From: Metaphire vulgaris
Lineage: Eukaryota > Annelida > Clitellata > Crassiclitellata > Megascolecidae
Direction of reading: 5' to 3'
Length of the DNA: 64,000 bases
Assembly: GCA_018105865.1 (NCBI GenBank)
Contig: CM030852.1
Location: 11,924,245 to 11,988,244 of the forward strand
Below are positions 30,335 through 41,787 of this stretch, in pieces. Within the stretch, counting starts at the first letter, position 1; the number at the start of each line of letters is the position of its first letter. The notes below the pieces were generated by a model, which saw only the letters and a list, made by a program, of their open reading frames with translations, searched no databases and had not been told where the DNA came from. The position numbers were made by a program, and so were the translations under genes.

Positions 30335-30643
30335 CATTGGCGTAGCCACGGGGGGGGATGCGAGAGACCGGACCTCTAATCTGTCTGGCAATGGTGGGGC
30401 GATTAGCGCAAAATCATTGATAATTTGTTTGTCGGTGGGTTGGTAGCATGATCGAAGAGAGCACGTGAATATGTGAAGAACTCCTTAACCCCTTAACCGT
30501 GTAGTTAACTGTAACTCAATGTAAAATGGACGGATATATCCGGGATCCTCAGTTAAGGGGTTAACGACTTCCTTGTGCTCGTCGGAGACTTTTTTACCCG
30601 AAAATGCCCATGTGCCCCACTGTTACGGCTGGCTACGACACTG
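30335..30643. mobile_element. hAT-like MITE, 309 bp
   Basis: The left end CATTGGCGTAGCCACGG and right end GGCTGGCTACGACACTG are imperfect inverted copies. Flanks TCTACAAT and TCTCCAAT form an 8-bp duplication with one change. An inner smaller palindrome (CCCCTTAAC near 30487, its mirror near 30555) is nested inside. Confidence 0.65.
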
Positions 30644-30649
30644 TCTCCA

Positions 30650-30771
30650 ATAGCAGCAATAGCAGTAACAATAATAGTGGTAGGAGTATGAGTAGGAGTA
30701 GGAGTAATACTATTACCACTACTTCTACTACAGTGTACTACTACTCCTACAGTTACTACTACTCCTACAGT

Positions 30772-30818
<47 letters not shown>

Positions 30819-30968
30819 TTTACTACTGCTACTGCCCCACTGTTACTACTGCTACTACTACTACTACTACTAACTACTGCTACTGCTGCTACTACTACTA
30901 CTACTACTACTACTTCACTACTACTACTTCTCCTGCACTTACAACTACTACTACTACTACTACTACTG

Positions 30969-31019
<51 letters not shown>

Positions 31020-31045
31020 ATAATAATAATAATAATAATAATAAC
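30650..31045. repeat. Large TAC/AGT/AAT microsatellite array
   Basis: About 400 bases of TAC units with AGT and AAT variants. Frames give Ser, Tyr or Val runs and are not genes. 31045-31320 holds nothing recognisable. Confidence 0.95.
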
Positions 31046-31324
31046 AGGTTTAAAATTTGTTTTTGGTAGGATCATTCCTATATTGAAAATCACTTTCACT
31101 CTTGTAGTCATTTATTCCAGCGTCCGATAATCCAGCGAGTCCGCTTTTAAATGTAATTTGAATTCAAGAATTTTACGTCTGATATAAAATTCAGCAATAT
31201 TCTGGCCGCAGCATAGTACCGACTTTGTATGTTCTAATTCTCTTGTGATGTTTCTGTTTTTGTCGTTGCAGTTTGCAAGGATTTCACCTCATTACGATCT
31301 TGGATGCTTCGCCTCTTCCACTAA

Positions 31325-31385
31325 TAATGTGATTCAACGTGGCTTAGGACGCTAAATAAGCCTGTGTGAAAACCACTTCCAGATT
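31325..31385 (-). mobile_element. LINE/SINE 3'-tail fragment
   Basis: On the minus strand it carries GTGGTTTTCACACAGGCTTA, then TTAGCGTCCTAAGCCACGTT and AATCACATTATT: the same tail as at 14385. Confidence 0.6.
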
Positions 31386-31510
31386 CGACTCTGTCCACTA
31401 GATGTGCAGCTTCGTTAATGTCGTTGTTGCTAACATTTATCATCACTAATGTGACTGTAAAATCACTCTCATAGGCTGCGACAAGATGTTTTTATTTTTT
31501 TAGCAACAGA

Positions 31511-33904
31511 CGCTATATTCAGATGGTAATCAAGTCTAATTAAAAGACAGAGAAAAGCTTCCCAGTGCGGGAGACATTCACATTAATAATTAATCAACGG
31601 TCTTTAAAATATGGGCGATTGGCTAAAAGTAATTAGAACTTATTGCAAGTTTTCGCAGCAAACAGATGTGTGCCTTTCTTGCTCAAAGTCTTTTTTCCAC
31701 TGGCGAATTCGATTCGAGCCTTTTGCGATAACGCATTTTATCTACTGCAGTCGTTTAATCATTACGATTCCTACTAAAAACCAGGTCAGACTCGAAACTG
31801 ATACGTGAGGCGGCATAAAGGAAAGAGGCTGAGAACTTTAGCAAATGTGTCTCAGAGAACATAGGATCGAGTGTTAAGTCTTCCATTAGTGTAAGCTCCA
31901 GAGGATTGTCGATGTGAACGCCAAGTCTTCGCTGACATCGATGTTTGATGTAATACAGAAACTCTTCGGTACACAATCTTAAAACAACGTTGCGTTCGTC
32001 TCCATGAACACGGAACTCTGTTCCAAAGCGATGTTCATGTGATATCTTTCGAAACAGATAAACGAATCCCAAAACCGTTTGAACGTGTTCGTCAAATATA
32101 GGAGACCATTCATTTGTGATTATGAGGGGAAACGCCAAGAAATCCGTAGTAGGATCTTTCAATAGCGTCTCATTGCAAATTCTACAATTCATCACCTCCA
32201 CAGACTGGTTCAGTGCGGCTTTGTAATCCATTAGGGTGGTGAATAGAAAGTTGGCTCTATAAGCAGCCGAAACGACGTAGAAAGGCGCCGGAAAATAGTC
32301 ATCGAAGTCTTTTGCAAACCTTGCTAAGATTATCTGAATTATGATAGATTGGCTGTCGTTTTGGACGTTTGATTTCATAACATTTTCAATACTCGAACAT
32401 AATGTGGGCTTCGAATTTTCTCCTCCCATCATATTTTCAACTAACGAAAACATCGTATTAGAGGACGAGACGGTTATATCAGTATTTCCCGAGAAATTAT
32501 ATGCCATCGCCTTTTCTAGGTAACCTAAGACGGCGATAGCAAGCTTCAATTCATCAATTTTCAATAAGCATTTATCTCGTGAAATCACCATTTTCCGATG
32601 TGAAACTATTCCTAAATAAAGATCTCTTATATTGGATGACAATTCTTCTGAACTGGTCAGATAATTCAAGACGAGTGTTTTCATATTAGGATCAAGAGGA
32701 TTAATTCCATTTTTAAAAATGAATATACGCATTAATAGAGCAAAGATGACCTTGGATGAAAACGATATCGAGATTTGATCTTCTGCTTTGGTCTTTGGTA
32801 TTTTCCTTAACAGCGATCGAACGCAATTTTCTCCTTGGTGAAGAAGAAATTCGATTTCTTTACTAAAATCAATGCCATCGCTCAAATAATCGATCATGTT
32901 ATTAGAAGGAATGAAATAGTTCGGACATCGTCGATCGATTAGCCATTCAACCATTGTAGCGATCAACTCGACAACAGAAGTCTCTAGATTCACTTCTTCC
33001 CAGAATTCGCGGGGTTTTTCTTCACACATCCAAAGCATCAACGTTTTGAAGAAGTAAGTACAAAGAATGGTCGAATCTTCTCCACCACAACTCTTCACTA
33101 CTTCGCTTTTGGCCAATCTGAGAAGATGATAAATCTGCATTTGAACATCTGTCCAGCTGTGAATCAATATGAGTTCCGCCTGTGAAAATGAAAATCGCCA
33201 TTGTGTAGCGTCGTTCGGATTGCTCTGATGAGGTTTTGCAACAAAATGACAACCGCCGTTAACGACTTTATCGATATCACTCTTCGATGGCCAATGGTTA
33301 TCTCTCTTTCTTTTCACCCACTCTGCGGCCTCTGGGGGCCAATAAGGACAGTGAATGGCTTCAACCTCGTCTATCTTAAAGTGTGTCATATGCTTCAACG
33401 AAGAGTCATATTGCGAAAGATTCTCGAAAAGTTGTGTTGCCTCTTTATCCACTAGAAAATTCAAAATTTTCGTTACTGCTGGACCGCGTACTTTTATCTC
33501 ATAAGTTTCATCGTCTGACTTTTTTTCTCGGTCTAGCAGTGATCTTCGAAAAAACTGCCTTCCATTTTTGTTATCGTACGTAAGGTTTGCAAATCCCGCA
33601 TGAACATTGTTTGTGCATATCGTAAGAACTGTGGGTTTACGTCTAGAACAAGACGGGACTTTTTCTCCGGGCGGAATGGCAAGGAGATCGGTTGGCGAGA
33701 CAAGAATGTCAATATCGGTAAAATGTGAAATCATTAAACGAAGCGGTTGTTCAAAAAAACTTCCTGTTGGCAAATACCAGGTTAGGTCTTTTCTTTCTAA
33801 TAACCAACCCTGAAATCTTTTGCAGCCTTCATCCATCTAAAATTTTGTTTATTTCGATGCAGATCTATCAATACAAAATTTAAAGTTTTGTTTGACAAAT
33901 CTCA
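31511..33904. repeat. Duplicated segment, source-like copy (B)
   Basis: From ATATTCAGATGGTAATCAAG near 31514 to TTTGACAAATCTCAC at 33904 this matches 41062-44408 almost base for base, except for the 944-bp hAT insertion in the other copy. Similarity stops sharply at both ends. Confidence 0.88.
31755..33836 (-). CDS. Mab-21/cGAS-like nucleotidyltransferase-fold protein, gene B (693 aa)
   Basis: An intact single-exon gene. Residues 25-26 (GS in LPTGSFFEQ) and 41-43 (DID in TDIDILVSP) match the NTase-fold G-S-x(n)-D-h-D pattern; D156 before VEAIHCPYWPPEAAEW is the likely third acid. TQWRFSFSQAEL (211-222) and CPNYFIPSNN (304-313) are hallmarks of Mab-21 proteins, the family of cGAS. The C-terminal 350 residues are helical, with AAYRANFLFTTLMDYKAAL as seen in invertebrate Mab-21 proteins with TPR-like tails. 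By family, a role in making nucleotide second messengers after nucleic-acid sensing is possible but unproven. The ATG is chosen by alignment with C and F. About 2.4 kb including the gene is duplicated as C. No intron is needed. Confidence 0.92.
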   Translation of the reverse strand: MDEGCKRFQGWLLERKDLTWYLPTGSFFEQPLRLMISHFTDIDILVSPTDLLAIPPGEKVPSCSRRKPTVLTICTNNVHAGFANLTYDNKNGRQFFRRSLLDREKKSDDETYEIKVRGPAVTKILNFLVDKEATQLFENLSQYDSSLKHMTHFKIDEVEAIHCPYWPPEAAEWVKRKRDNHWPSKSDIDKVVNGGCHFVAKPHQSNPNDATQWRFSFSQAELILIHSWTDVQMQIYHLLRLAKSEVVKSCGGEDSTILCTYFFKTLMLWMCEEKPREFWEEVNLETSVVELIATMVEWLIDRRCPNYFIPSNNMIDYLSDGIDFSKEIEFLLHQGENCVRSLLRKIPKTKAEDQISISFSSKVIFALLMRIFIFKNGINPLDPNMKTLVLNYLTSSEELSSNIRDLYLGIVSHRKMVISRDKCLLKIDELKLAIAVLGYLEKAMAYNFSGNTDITVSSSNTMFSLVENMMGGENSKPTLCSSIENVMKSNVQNDSQSIIIQIILARFAKDFDDYFPAPFYVVSAAYRANFLFTTLMDYKAALNQSVEVMNCRICNETLLKDPTTDFLAFPLIITNEWSPIFDEHVQTVLGFVYLFRKISHEHRFGTEFRVHGDERNVVLRLCTEEFLYYIKHRCQRRLGVHIDNPLELTLMEDLTLDPMFSETHLLKFSASFLYAASRISFESDLVFSRNRND

Positions 33905-34417
33905 CAATTGCTTTCTCTCTCTTTTCATTCTATTAAGTTTACTTGAATAAATCAAGGTAACTAAATACTTTAATGCAAACAATATAATCACAAAATTTTA
34001 ACACTGCTATAAATAACTGGAAAACTGATCTTATGTTGTTACCAAAAGTTTTTTCGAATATACCTTTAACAGTCAATTTCTTAATTTAATCTTTCGTTTT
34101 GGAATCTATTCTATATCCAGACCCGTCGAGAGGGGGGCAATGGGTTTGGCAAATGCCAAACGGGGTCCGGCTGGTCCGCAAAATGTTATCTCCTGCAATA
34201 ATTTTATTATTGTGAGCACGCCGGCGGCGGCTGTGAGACCCGTTGTAGGCAGACTTTCCGTCCTAAATATTTAACGACCTGAGAACTCTGACAAGAAAAG
34301 GCAGGTCATCACCACTTTTCACACATATTCTGCATTTTCTTGAAAACTTAAGAACTTTTTGAAGACAAACTGTCTAAAAAAGAATACAAACCTTCAAACG
34401 TTTTCGAGGCCCTTGAC
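33905..34417. other. Intergenic stretch, no gene recognised
   Basis: AT-rich upstream flank of gene B. Near 34130-34200 a G-rich piece (GGCAATGGGTTTGGCAAATG) resembles hAT-type subterminal sequence, but no paired end was found. Confidence 0.4.
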
Positions 34418-34611
34418 CAGTAGCGTCGCCTGGAATTTTGGATTGGGCAAAATGGGGCTGGCGTGTCATATTACTTACCCCACCCCACCAACACCCACAC
34501 ACCTCCACAAAAAACTTTCTAATCGGATTTGCGTGAATCTGGTAGGTGGTCTGGGGGCAGGTTGGGGGGCCAGTACTCCCATTTGCCCCCCCCCCCCGTG
34601 GCGACGCTATG
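34418..34611. mobile_element. hAT-like MITE, about 194 bp
   Basis: The ends CAGTAGCGTCGCCTGG and CCGTGGCGACGCTATG are imperfect inverted copies, flanked by CCCTTGAC and CCCTGAC, an imperfect target duplication. A run of Cs lies near the right end. Confidence 0.5.
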
Positions 34612-34829
34612 CCCTGACTGCTTTGCCCAGGGACCCGGAATTTCTCTCAGCGGGCCTGATCGTATCCACAACCAAAAATACCAAACTGAATTTCCAATCG
34701 AGTTGAACTCTTCGAGTCCAATTGTCCAAATGTCGCTGCTGCTTTTCGCCTCGCAGTGGATGTCGACTATTGAACACGTCTATTCTTGCAAGCAGAGTTG
34801 TCCATGGGTCGGTTTTCTCAACCCAAACC

Positions 34830-35674
34830 CAGTGATGGGCAACTAACTAAAAAATATTAGTTAAACTATAACTAAATTTCAACTAAAAATAAGTAGTTAA
34901 ACTTTTAGTTGCTAACTAACTTTCTAAAATAGTTAACTAAACTAAAAAAATTAGTTAAACTTTTTGCAACTAATTTTACAACTATTTTTCATGTATCAAA
35001 TATGTGTTCATGAAAACAATTCAAAACATAGACGATGCTGGCAGCATCAACACGTCAGTCAGTGAACCATTGAATTAATTAAACATTGATTGTCTATTTA
35101 AGTCTTAGTCTAGACTGCAGGAACACAAGTTTGTCAAGAGTCTCATCGCTTTACTTTTGGTCGGCAAAAGCGGCACGTGGCACTGAAATTTTTGCAGTCA
35201 TTATGAGCTTGGTTTGAGTCCTTTACCTTCAATTTGACTTCTTCGCAACACATGTTTACTAATTCATTTTCACTTTTCCGTTGCTAGAAAACGCTACTGA
35301 TGTAATTCAATATTGTATATAATTCCAACTAAAGATAAATGACTTCATATAAAAGCATTTTCCGCTAACCAACGAGATCAAAGATCGTAAGTAAATTAAA
35401 ATACACTGGTCTCTGACCAAGATCAGTGATATATGGTGTTATCGTTGTCAACTGTCAAAAAATTAATGCAGAACAATAGATAAAAAGGTACTGTAATTTC
35501 GGATCACCAACTAAAATTTTTAGTTAAACTATTTAGTTATTAACTAAATTTTTTTAGTTAAACTATCATTTTAACTAAACTATTTATATTTAATTAAACT
35601 TTGAATCTAACTAAAAATAAGTAGTTAAACTTTTTAGTTAGCAACTAATTAGTTAACTAGTCCGCCCATCACTG
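34830..35674. mobile_element. Nested hAT-like element, 845 bp
   Basis: The terminal repeats CAGTGATGGGC and GCCCATCACTG are perfect inverted copies, with the 8-bp duplication CCCAAACC (34822-34829 and 35675-35682) taken from the host element's subterminal array. Many AGTTAAACT-type repeats fill both ends. Non-autonomous: no coding frame. Confidence 0.93.
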
Positions 35675-36844
35675 CCCAAACCCAACCCAACCCACCAAAT
35701 TTCCAAACCCAACCCAACCCAACCCAAACAGAATTCATGTTTTCTGACCCAAACCCAACCCAACCCATCCATACAAAAAGTGAAAGTTGAAGACTCGGCG
35801 TTGCTCATCACTTGGCGTTGCGTTGATTTTCTAATTCTGGCTCTGGCTTAAGAACTTTTGAAGACAAACTGTCCGAAAAAATTTTTAATAGACTTACGAA
35901 ATTTACGATTTGCGAGAGGCGCAGAGACGGGAGGTTTTTCGCTACCCCGGTTCTCCACCAAATGTAGTAGACCAGATATTGGGTCTGGCCTACTACTGGG
36001 GAACTAGCTGAGACTAAATCATTGTAGATAGTTAAACAGCCTGAACTAGCTCACGGTACGGATCTCTCTAGATGTTATTAGAGTTCAGTGTCCCAGAAGA
36101 CTCCAGAGAACCCCGAGAGAACCGTTGAGAGAACTTTCCGTTGCCCTAGTGCAGTGCCCTTTTATTAACATTAGCAACCAATAACAAAAAATCTGCATAG
36201 TCCAAGCTCAACCCATCCACATGCTCTAATATATGACAGACATCAGGCCTTTTCAATTAAGAGTGACTAGTACTGACTATAAGCATTATGCTAACAATGA
36301 TCCCCTAGTCCAAAGAGAGGTGAATGATGATTATTACAAATGTTACTATTAAGGTCCACCCCTGGTATTTATAACTAATGGACTTTGGTATTCACTACAG
36401 TACAATCGCAATTTTAAAAACATACATACATTCAAGCACTAAATAGTTATTTGCTTATTTCGAGTTGTTATTGGCTACACACCGGAAATTCATCATTCTC
36501 ATAATTGAGAAACAATGATTGTATTAATGCCAGCGTCGCCGTGATGTGATGCATTTAATTCAATGTATGTAAGTATGTATTCGAAACAACTTCCATAGTG
36601 CCGTAACATAGACTGGTCAAAGAAGCACATTGCGTCGGCAGCCATGGGGAGTTTTATCCCCCCAAACCGCGTCAGAAAGTTTAAAATAGATGGAAGCACA
36701 TTAACAAAATTTTTCGTCGGTAGCCAGGGGTAACCCCCTCCCTCTTGGCTACGCTGCTGGACATCGATTCGCTTGATCAGTTTTTACAGACAAGAAGAAT
36801 AGTTCACTGTTATAAGACTGGATGGAACACAATTATAGTTACTG

Positions 36845-36890
36845 AGAACACACACACAGACACACACAGACAGACAGACACACAGCTCTA
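36845..36890. repeat. CA/CAGA short repeat
   Basis: Runs of ACACACAGACAC type inside the large hAT element. Confidence 0.8.
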
Positions 36891-37521
36891 AAAGGAAGAA
36901 AGCAAGGACAAATATCATGAAGAAAATCTATAATTATATAGTAGAGATAAGGCATCCAACCTGTCTTTTGCATAGTTGTTCTGATGGAATTTCGACAGAA
37001 CAAAGCGACTGATTAATAAATTTATTAAACTAGATCGCAAAATATTTAACTGAGAAACATAACAGGTAAAACTGTTGTGCCTCTTCCCTCATGGAGCCCT
37101 AAGCACGTGCTTAGTTTGCTTAATGATTAATCCAGCCCTGCTATTGTCAACTGGCCGTGGTCTGTTTATAAAAGGAATGCGTTAAAACAAGTCAACAACA
37201 GCCGTTCACATGATTTGATCTATCTGAATAGCTATTGACAACTGTTTACAGACTTCTGAATGCACTGCCTACGATGGAATGTAGGCTAACGTATATGGCG
37301 CCATTTTTAATGACATAATACAAGAATCTAATACTTTGTCAACGCAGAAAACAGAAAACCTATATTTAACGTGGTTAACAGAATAACTGGTGCAGATTTA
37401 CAAAACCTAACCCAACCCAACCCATCAATTTTTAAAAATCTCGACCCAAACCCAACCCAATCCAACCCAACCCAACCCAACCCATGGGTTAACCCAACCC
37501 ATGGACAACTCTGCTTGCAAG

Positions 37522-39110
37522 TGATAACACTGTTCTGCTCTGTTCTGTTTCATTTGTCACTGCCTATATATTAACTTTCCTTCCTAAATCTGCTCGAGTC
37601 ATCTTTAAAACTCATGATCGCGTTAAATATAGTGTGGTTGTCAGTGTATTCAAGACTTGCCTTCGGATTTATGAAGCATTGCAGACTTACCTCAGTATTT
37701 GAAATCCATGCGAAGTCGTTAAAAGCATTATTTTGCTCCTTTCCTTTCTAAGTATTCAGCAGTGAAATTGGTAATGGATCGTTCCTGGTGAAGATATAAA
37801 ACTGCGAAACTCTTTTCCAATGTTTTCAGATTTTCTGAGGAACTGACTGCCTTGAAATCTGGGCGCGATATAATTTTCTTCCATAGTCTGTCTCACTATT
37901 TCCATGTCTCACCGATTGCTTTAACCAACCTGCTCTGTTGCAGATGGATTTGATGTGAGATCCTTGAGTATTACCAAATCTGTCACTTAAAAGTACTTAT
38001 TATATTATTATTACTTTATCAATATCATTATTTCATCGATTTTCTCATTAGCAATTCCATTAAATTAGGCCTACATGGGTTTTAAGTTAATTTTGACACC
38101 GTCACTGTGCCACTTAAACCTCACCCAGTGAGCATGCAGAAATTCAGCAAATTGCCGGCATTTACAATTTTTTCGAATGATCTCGTCACACAATTACAAA
38201 ATTCAATTATTACAGAATTACGAATGTTTAATATTGTTCCTGCCTCATCTTGTAACATATTGTTGCAATTAAGTTAACGCCGACGTTAAATTAACGAAGC
38301 AGCACTCGCTTAATTAAGTTTTCTGATAGACACCGAAATGGTAGTTATCAAGGCAGAGGCACATGTGCCTTCTCGTGATTAGCATGTGATAGTTCAGTGG
38401 TGACCGAGTCAGCCCCTCCCAGACAGGCACATGTTTGACTGTATGTGTGGGGTAGGAATGACTGAGAGCAACGGCTGGCATTTCACCCATGGTCGCATGA
38501 CGCTGAACTTTGGACACACACACACACACACACACACAGACTCACGAACAGCCATATTATATGGCGCTCCAAATATCACACAACCTAAGCAAATTGACGC
38601 CATTTTAAAATGACGGATAGTTAAATTCAGTTCATAAAATATTTCTATTTCAGTTACAATTTCTATTTTTATTGGGTGATTTCGTTTCTATTCCAGTTAC
38701 CGTTCTTTAAAAATTCCTAATTTTAATTCTCGTTTTCGTTAACGGATTCCTTTCATTTCAGTTCTAATGTTCGATACCGTTCAGTAAAAATATCACTGGT
38801 ACATACATCCAGACACCGCGGCATAAGTATTAGCTTAGACCTTTGTGGTTCGTTGAAATGTTAGCTACTGGGAGAGAATGAGGTCGGCACAGACGCAGAA
38901 GAGTATCAAAAATACTAAAGCCCACATCCGTGAAGGCTATGGTAGGCCTATTTGATTGCCATGACTCTTACAACCAGGAAGTAAACACAAAGAGCTTGCC
39001 CACGACCAGTGTTCGAATTTTAAACAAAGGGTAAATGTGAAGACTTTTGAGAGTTCGAAGGAAAAGTACCAACATTTGTGACCATCGCTTAGGCTAACAT
39101 TTGGTGTAGC
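37522..39110. other. Intergenic stretch with a faint flank relic
   Basis: Near 38130-38250 (GCATGCAGAAAT, then CACACAATTACAAAATTCA) there is diverged similarity to the 5' flank of the Mab-21 units at 18200. An AC microsatellite is at 38514-38538. Nothing coding is recognised. Confidence 0.4.
38514..38538. repeat. AC microsatellite
   Basis: Short pure CA run. Confidence 0.9.
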
Positions 39111-39112
39111 AT

Positions 39113-39346
39113 AGTATGCGCACCAGTAGTTTGCGCACCTGGGAGTTTGCGCACTAGGAATTTGCGCACCAGGGTTAGGGTAAGGGTTAGGGTTAGGTTT
39201 AGGGTTAGGTTTATGATTAGGGTGAGGGTTAGAGTTAGGTTGAGGGTTAACTTTAACCCTAACTCTAATCCTAACCCTGGTACGATCCTGGTGCGCAAAT
39301 TCCTAGTGCGCATACTCCCAGGTGCGCAAACTATTGGTGCGCATAC
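39113..39346. mobile_element. Foldback element with telomere-like core
   Basis: The arms are inverted: each holds spaced GTATGCGCACCA, TTTGCGCACCTGGGAG and AATTTGCGCACCAGG units. The centre is degenerate GGTTAGGG/GGTGAGGG repeats that themselves invert to CCCTAAC near 39255. A related element with GCGCAAATGTCG arms and the same GGGTTAGGG core sits at 55158-55511. Confidence 0.8.
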
Positions 39347-39349
39347 TAA

Positions 39350-40262
39350 TGTAGACCTAACATTTCTCTTTCCATGGACCTTGCAAATCGAAAACCGATG
39401 CGTACTTAAAAGCAACTGTAAATGCAATAAGCATGCCATAACTTAGTTACATATCCATAGGATTGTTAGAAATAAGTACAACGACTGGACGATCCTTGCT
39501 TAACTAAGTTAACGAACAATTACTTGAAATTACATTGCTGCAAGAGATTGAGAATCTATATAATATATTTCCAACAACCTCAAATTCGTTTCACGCAAAG
39601 TTTCTACTTTACATTAACACTGGAAGGTAGTAAGCCCCAGATTAGCTTCAATAGCGCAGGCTGAGTTATATATAGCATAGCTAATATTGCGTGCAGTATG
39701 ACCTTTCAAAAAAAGGTCTTATTCAAATGCCATACGAGTCGACAGACTGCATGCAGTTGCTTGTATTGACAAAGGCTTCTATTTTTAAAATTTCAGCTAA
39801 CGAAATAATTATTCTTCAGCTACATTTGTCTGCTTATCTGGTACATATGCACCCTCTGCTATCAACTGTCGCTCTGGCAGCATAAGCCATGCGATCGCTC
39901 AAACGCCTCTCGACGTCATCTCCTGCACAAGATTTCAATGTACGCCGTCCCATTGCACTCGTGGGTCACTTTGCCCGACTGGGCATCAACACTCAGGCAT
40001 ACAGTATGGCTCTCTCCTTTACACCTCAGCCCGTAACGGCGACGGCGACCTCCCAAAGGCTGAAAAACTTCCTGGAAGACGGCGGTACAAATTGGTACAG
40101 CAGATCGGAGACGGTTTCCCCCTCCACAGTCACCGATTAATGGGACATCACTATCGGTCGCTAACACTATACTCGTGGTGGGAGATTGGCGCCACAGACC
40201 TCTGCTATCCAGGCGAGGCGATGGTGATAATGATTATATTTGGCTGCATTTGAGTAAATCGG
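39350..40262. other. No gene recognised
   Basis: Intergenic sequence. A GC-richer part at 39890-40200 has short open frames on both strands that I cannot assign; it leads into an ATT run and may be a retroposon with that run as tail. Confidence 0.35.
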
Positions 40263-40264
40263 TT

Positions 40265-40345
<81 letters not shown>
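40263..40345. repeat. ATT microsatellite
   Basis: Long ATT run. Confidence 0.95.
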
Positions 40346-40346
<1 letters not shown>

Positions 40347-40689
40347 GACACTGTTCTTAATACAAGGTAATGCCAACAAAAGCGCTTTATAAATTTAGGA
40401 GATATTTACTTGGTTAGTTACTTGCAGAATGGCTTAAGACAGAAGTCAGAAATAGACAGGGGCACATGCTATCTTCATAGTAATCCTAGAAGTAACCTTT
40501 AAAATATCAACGGATGATCTAAACATTGGGCGAATTGTAATAGAGAAAATATACCTAACCTGAAATTTAACAGATGACGCAAGCCTACAGGCGGATAATG
40601 AAAGCTGACTGATTGGAGCAGTTTCGTGTCTAGCTATTGCCGCTAATTGGCTGAAAGAAAGCAACCATATCAATACCAAGAATCCATCA

Positions 40690-41061
40690 AACTCTTGCTT
40701 GATGCATTCACTTCCGTTTCAACTTGGATGTTGTCTAAATTCTTCAAAGACAGAGTTCATACTTATCGGACTACCCACAAAAATCGCCAAGTTATCAGAC
40801 ACAATAATCAAATTCAATGACGGACCCTCGCCTAGCCACTCGTTCAAAACCTCTTTTGTTCATTCAAAATGGAATATTGCACCTGTCTCTACTTTAAAGT
40901 TCACAAAAACTAATAGCACGCCTTCAAGCAATACAAAATGCTTTGGCTAGAGCTGTCACGCGAACGTCAAAAGCTCACCACATCACTCCGGTCTTGAAAT
41001 CACTTCACTGGCTCAAAGTTCCAGAACGGATACATTTCAAGATTCTATGTCTGACCTACAA
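40690..41061 (+). mobile_element. LINE reverse-transcriptase fragment, upstream half of a split element
   Basis: Frames read LNSSKTEFILIGLPTKIAKL, then RLQAIQNALARAVT, HHITPVLKSLHWLKVPERIH and FKILCLTYNAI, the LINE RT C-terminal region with frameshifts. It stops at the border of the gene C segment; the matching downstream part resumes at 44409. Confidence 0.8.
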
Positions 41062-41335
41062 CGCCATATTCAGATGGTAATCAAGTCTAATTAAAAGAAA
41101 GAGAAAAGCTCCCAAGTGCGGGAGACATTCGCATTAATAATTAATCAACGGTCTTTAAAATACGGGCGATTGGCTAAAAGTAATTAAAACTTATTTCAAG
41201 TTTTCGCAGCAAACAGATGTGTGCCTTTCTTGCTCAAAGTCTTTTTTCCACTGGCGAATTCGATTCGAGCGTTTTGCGATAACGCATTTTATCTACTACA
41301 GTCGTTTAATCATTACGATTCCAACTAAAAACCAG

Positions 41336-41733
41336 CAGTGATGTTAACAAGGACTGACCCCCCAAGGACGAGGATAAGGACAAGGACTGACCCCCCAAGG
41401 AGGAGGATAAGGACAAGGACTGACCCCCCCAAGGACGAGGATAAGGACAAGGACCGACCCTCCAAGGACGAGGACAAGGACGAGGACTTACCCTCAAGCA
41501 CAAGGACCACAAGGACTGACCCCCAAGGACAAGGATCAAGGACAAGGACCAACTTCTGTCAGACAAAAAAGTCAGAAAGGAAAAAACAAACAATTTTAAT
41601 TCGAATCACAAAATTAGAAAAGGAAAAAAAGAATGTTGTAAAACATAGTGTAGTCAACAGCAATGCTGCATTTCAAATGCGCCTTTGACTTTAGGCACCT
41701 AGCTATGTTACTGCGCTTAAGAAATTGTCAAGT

Positions 41734-41787
<54 letters not shown>

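Larger units (their letters stand above)
34793..37513. mobile_element. hAT-like element, 2721 bp, with nested hAT
   Basis: The terminal repeats CAGAGTTGTCCATGGGT and ACCCATGGACAACTCTG are perfect inverted copies, with the exact 8-bp duplication CTTGCAAG (34785-34792 and 37514-37521). Subterminal CCCAACCCAACC arrays occur at both ends. No transposase ORF is left; the interior 35680-37400 shows no recognisable gene, only short ACAC/CAGA runs near 36845. A 845-bp hAT is nested near its left end. Confidence 0.92.

Noticed and set aside
30750..31040. CRISPR-like array
   Set aside because: Trinucleotide microsatellite without spaced unique spacers, in an animal genome.
30604..31111. Ser- and Tyr-rich open frames
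   Set aside because: They come from the TAC array and change frame with every interruption.
33022..33252. Minus-strand 76-codon frame inside gene B, repeated in C, D, E and A
   Set aside because: It is an out-of-frame shadow of the conserved RFSFSQAEL-CEEKPREF region.
39170..39270. True interstitial telomere
   Set aside because: GGTTAGGG units are degenerate and inverted within a short palindromic element, and occur again in a mobile copy at 55240.
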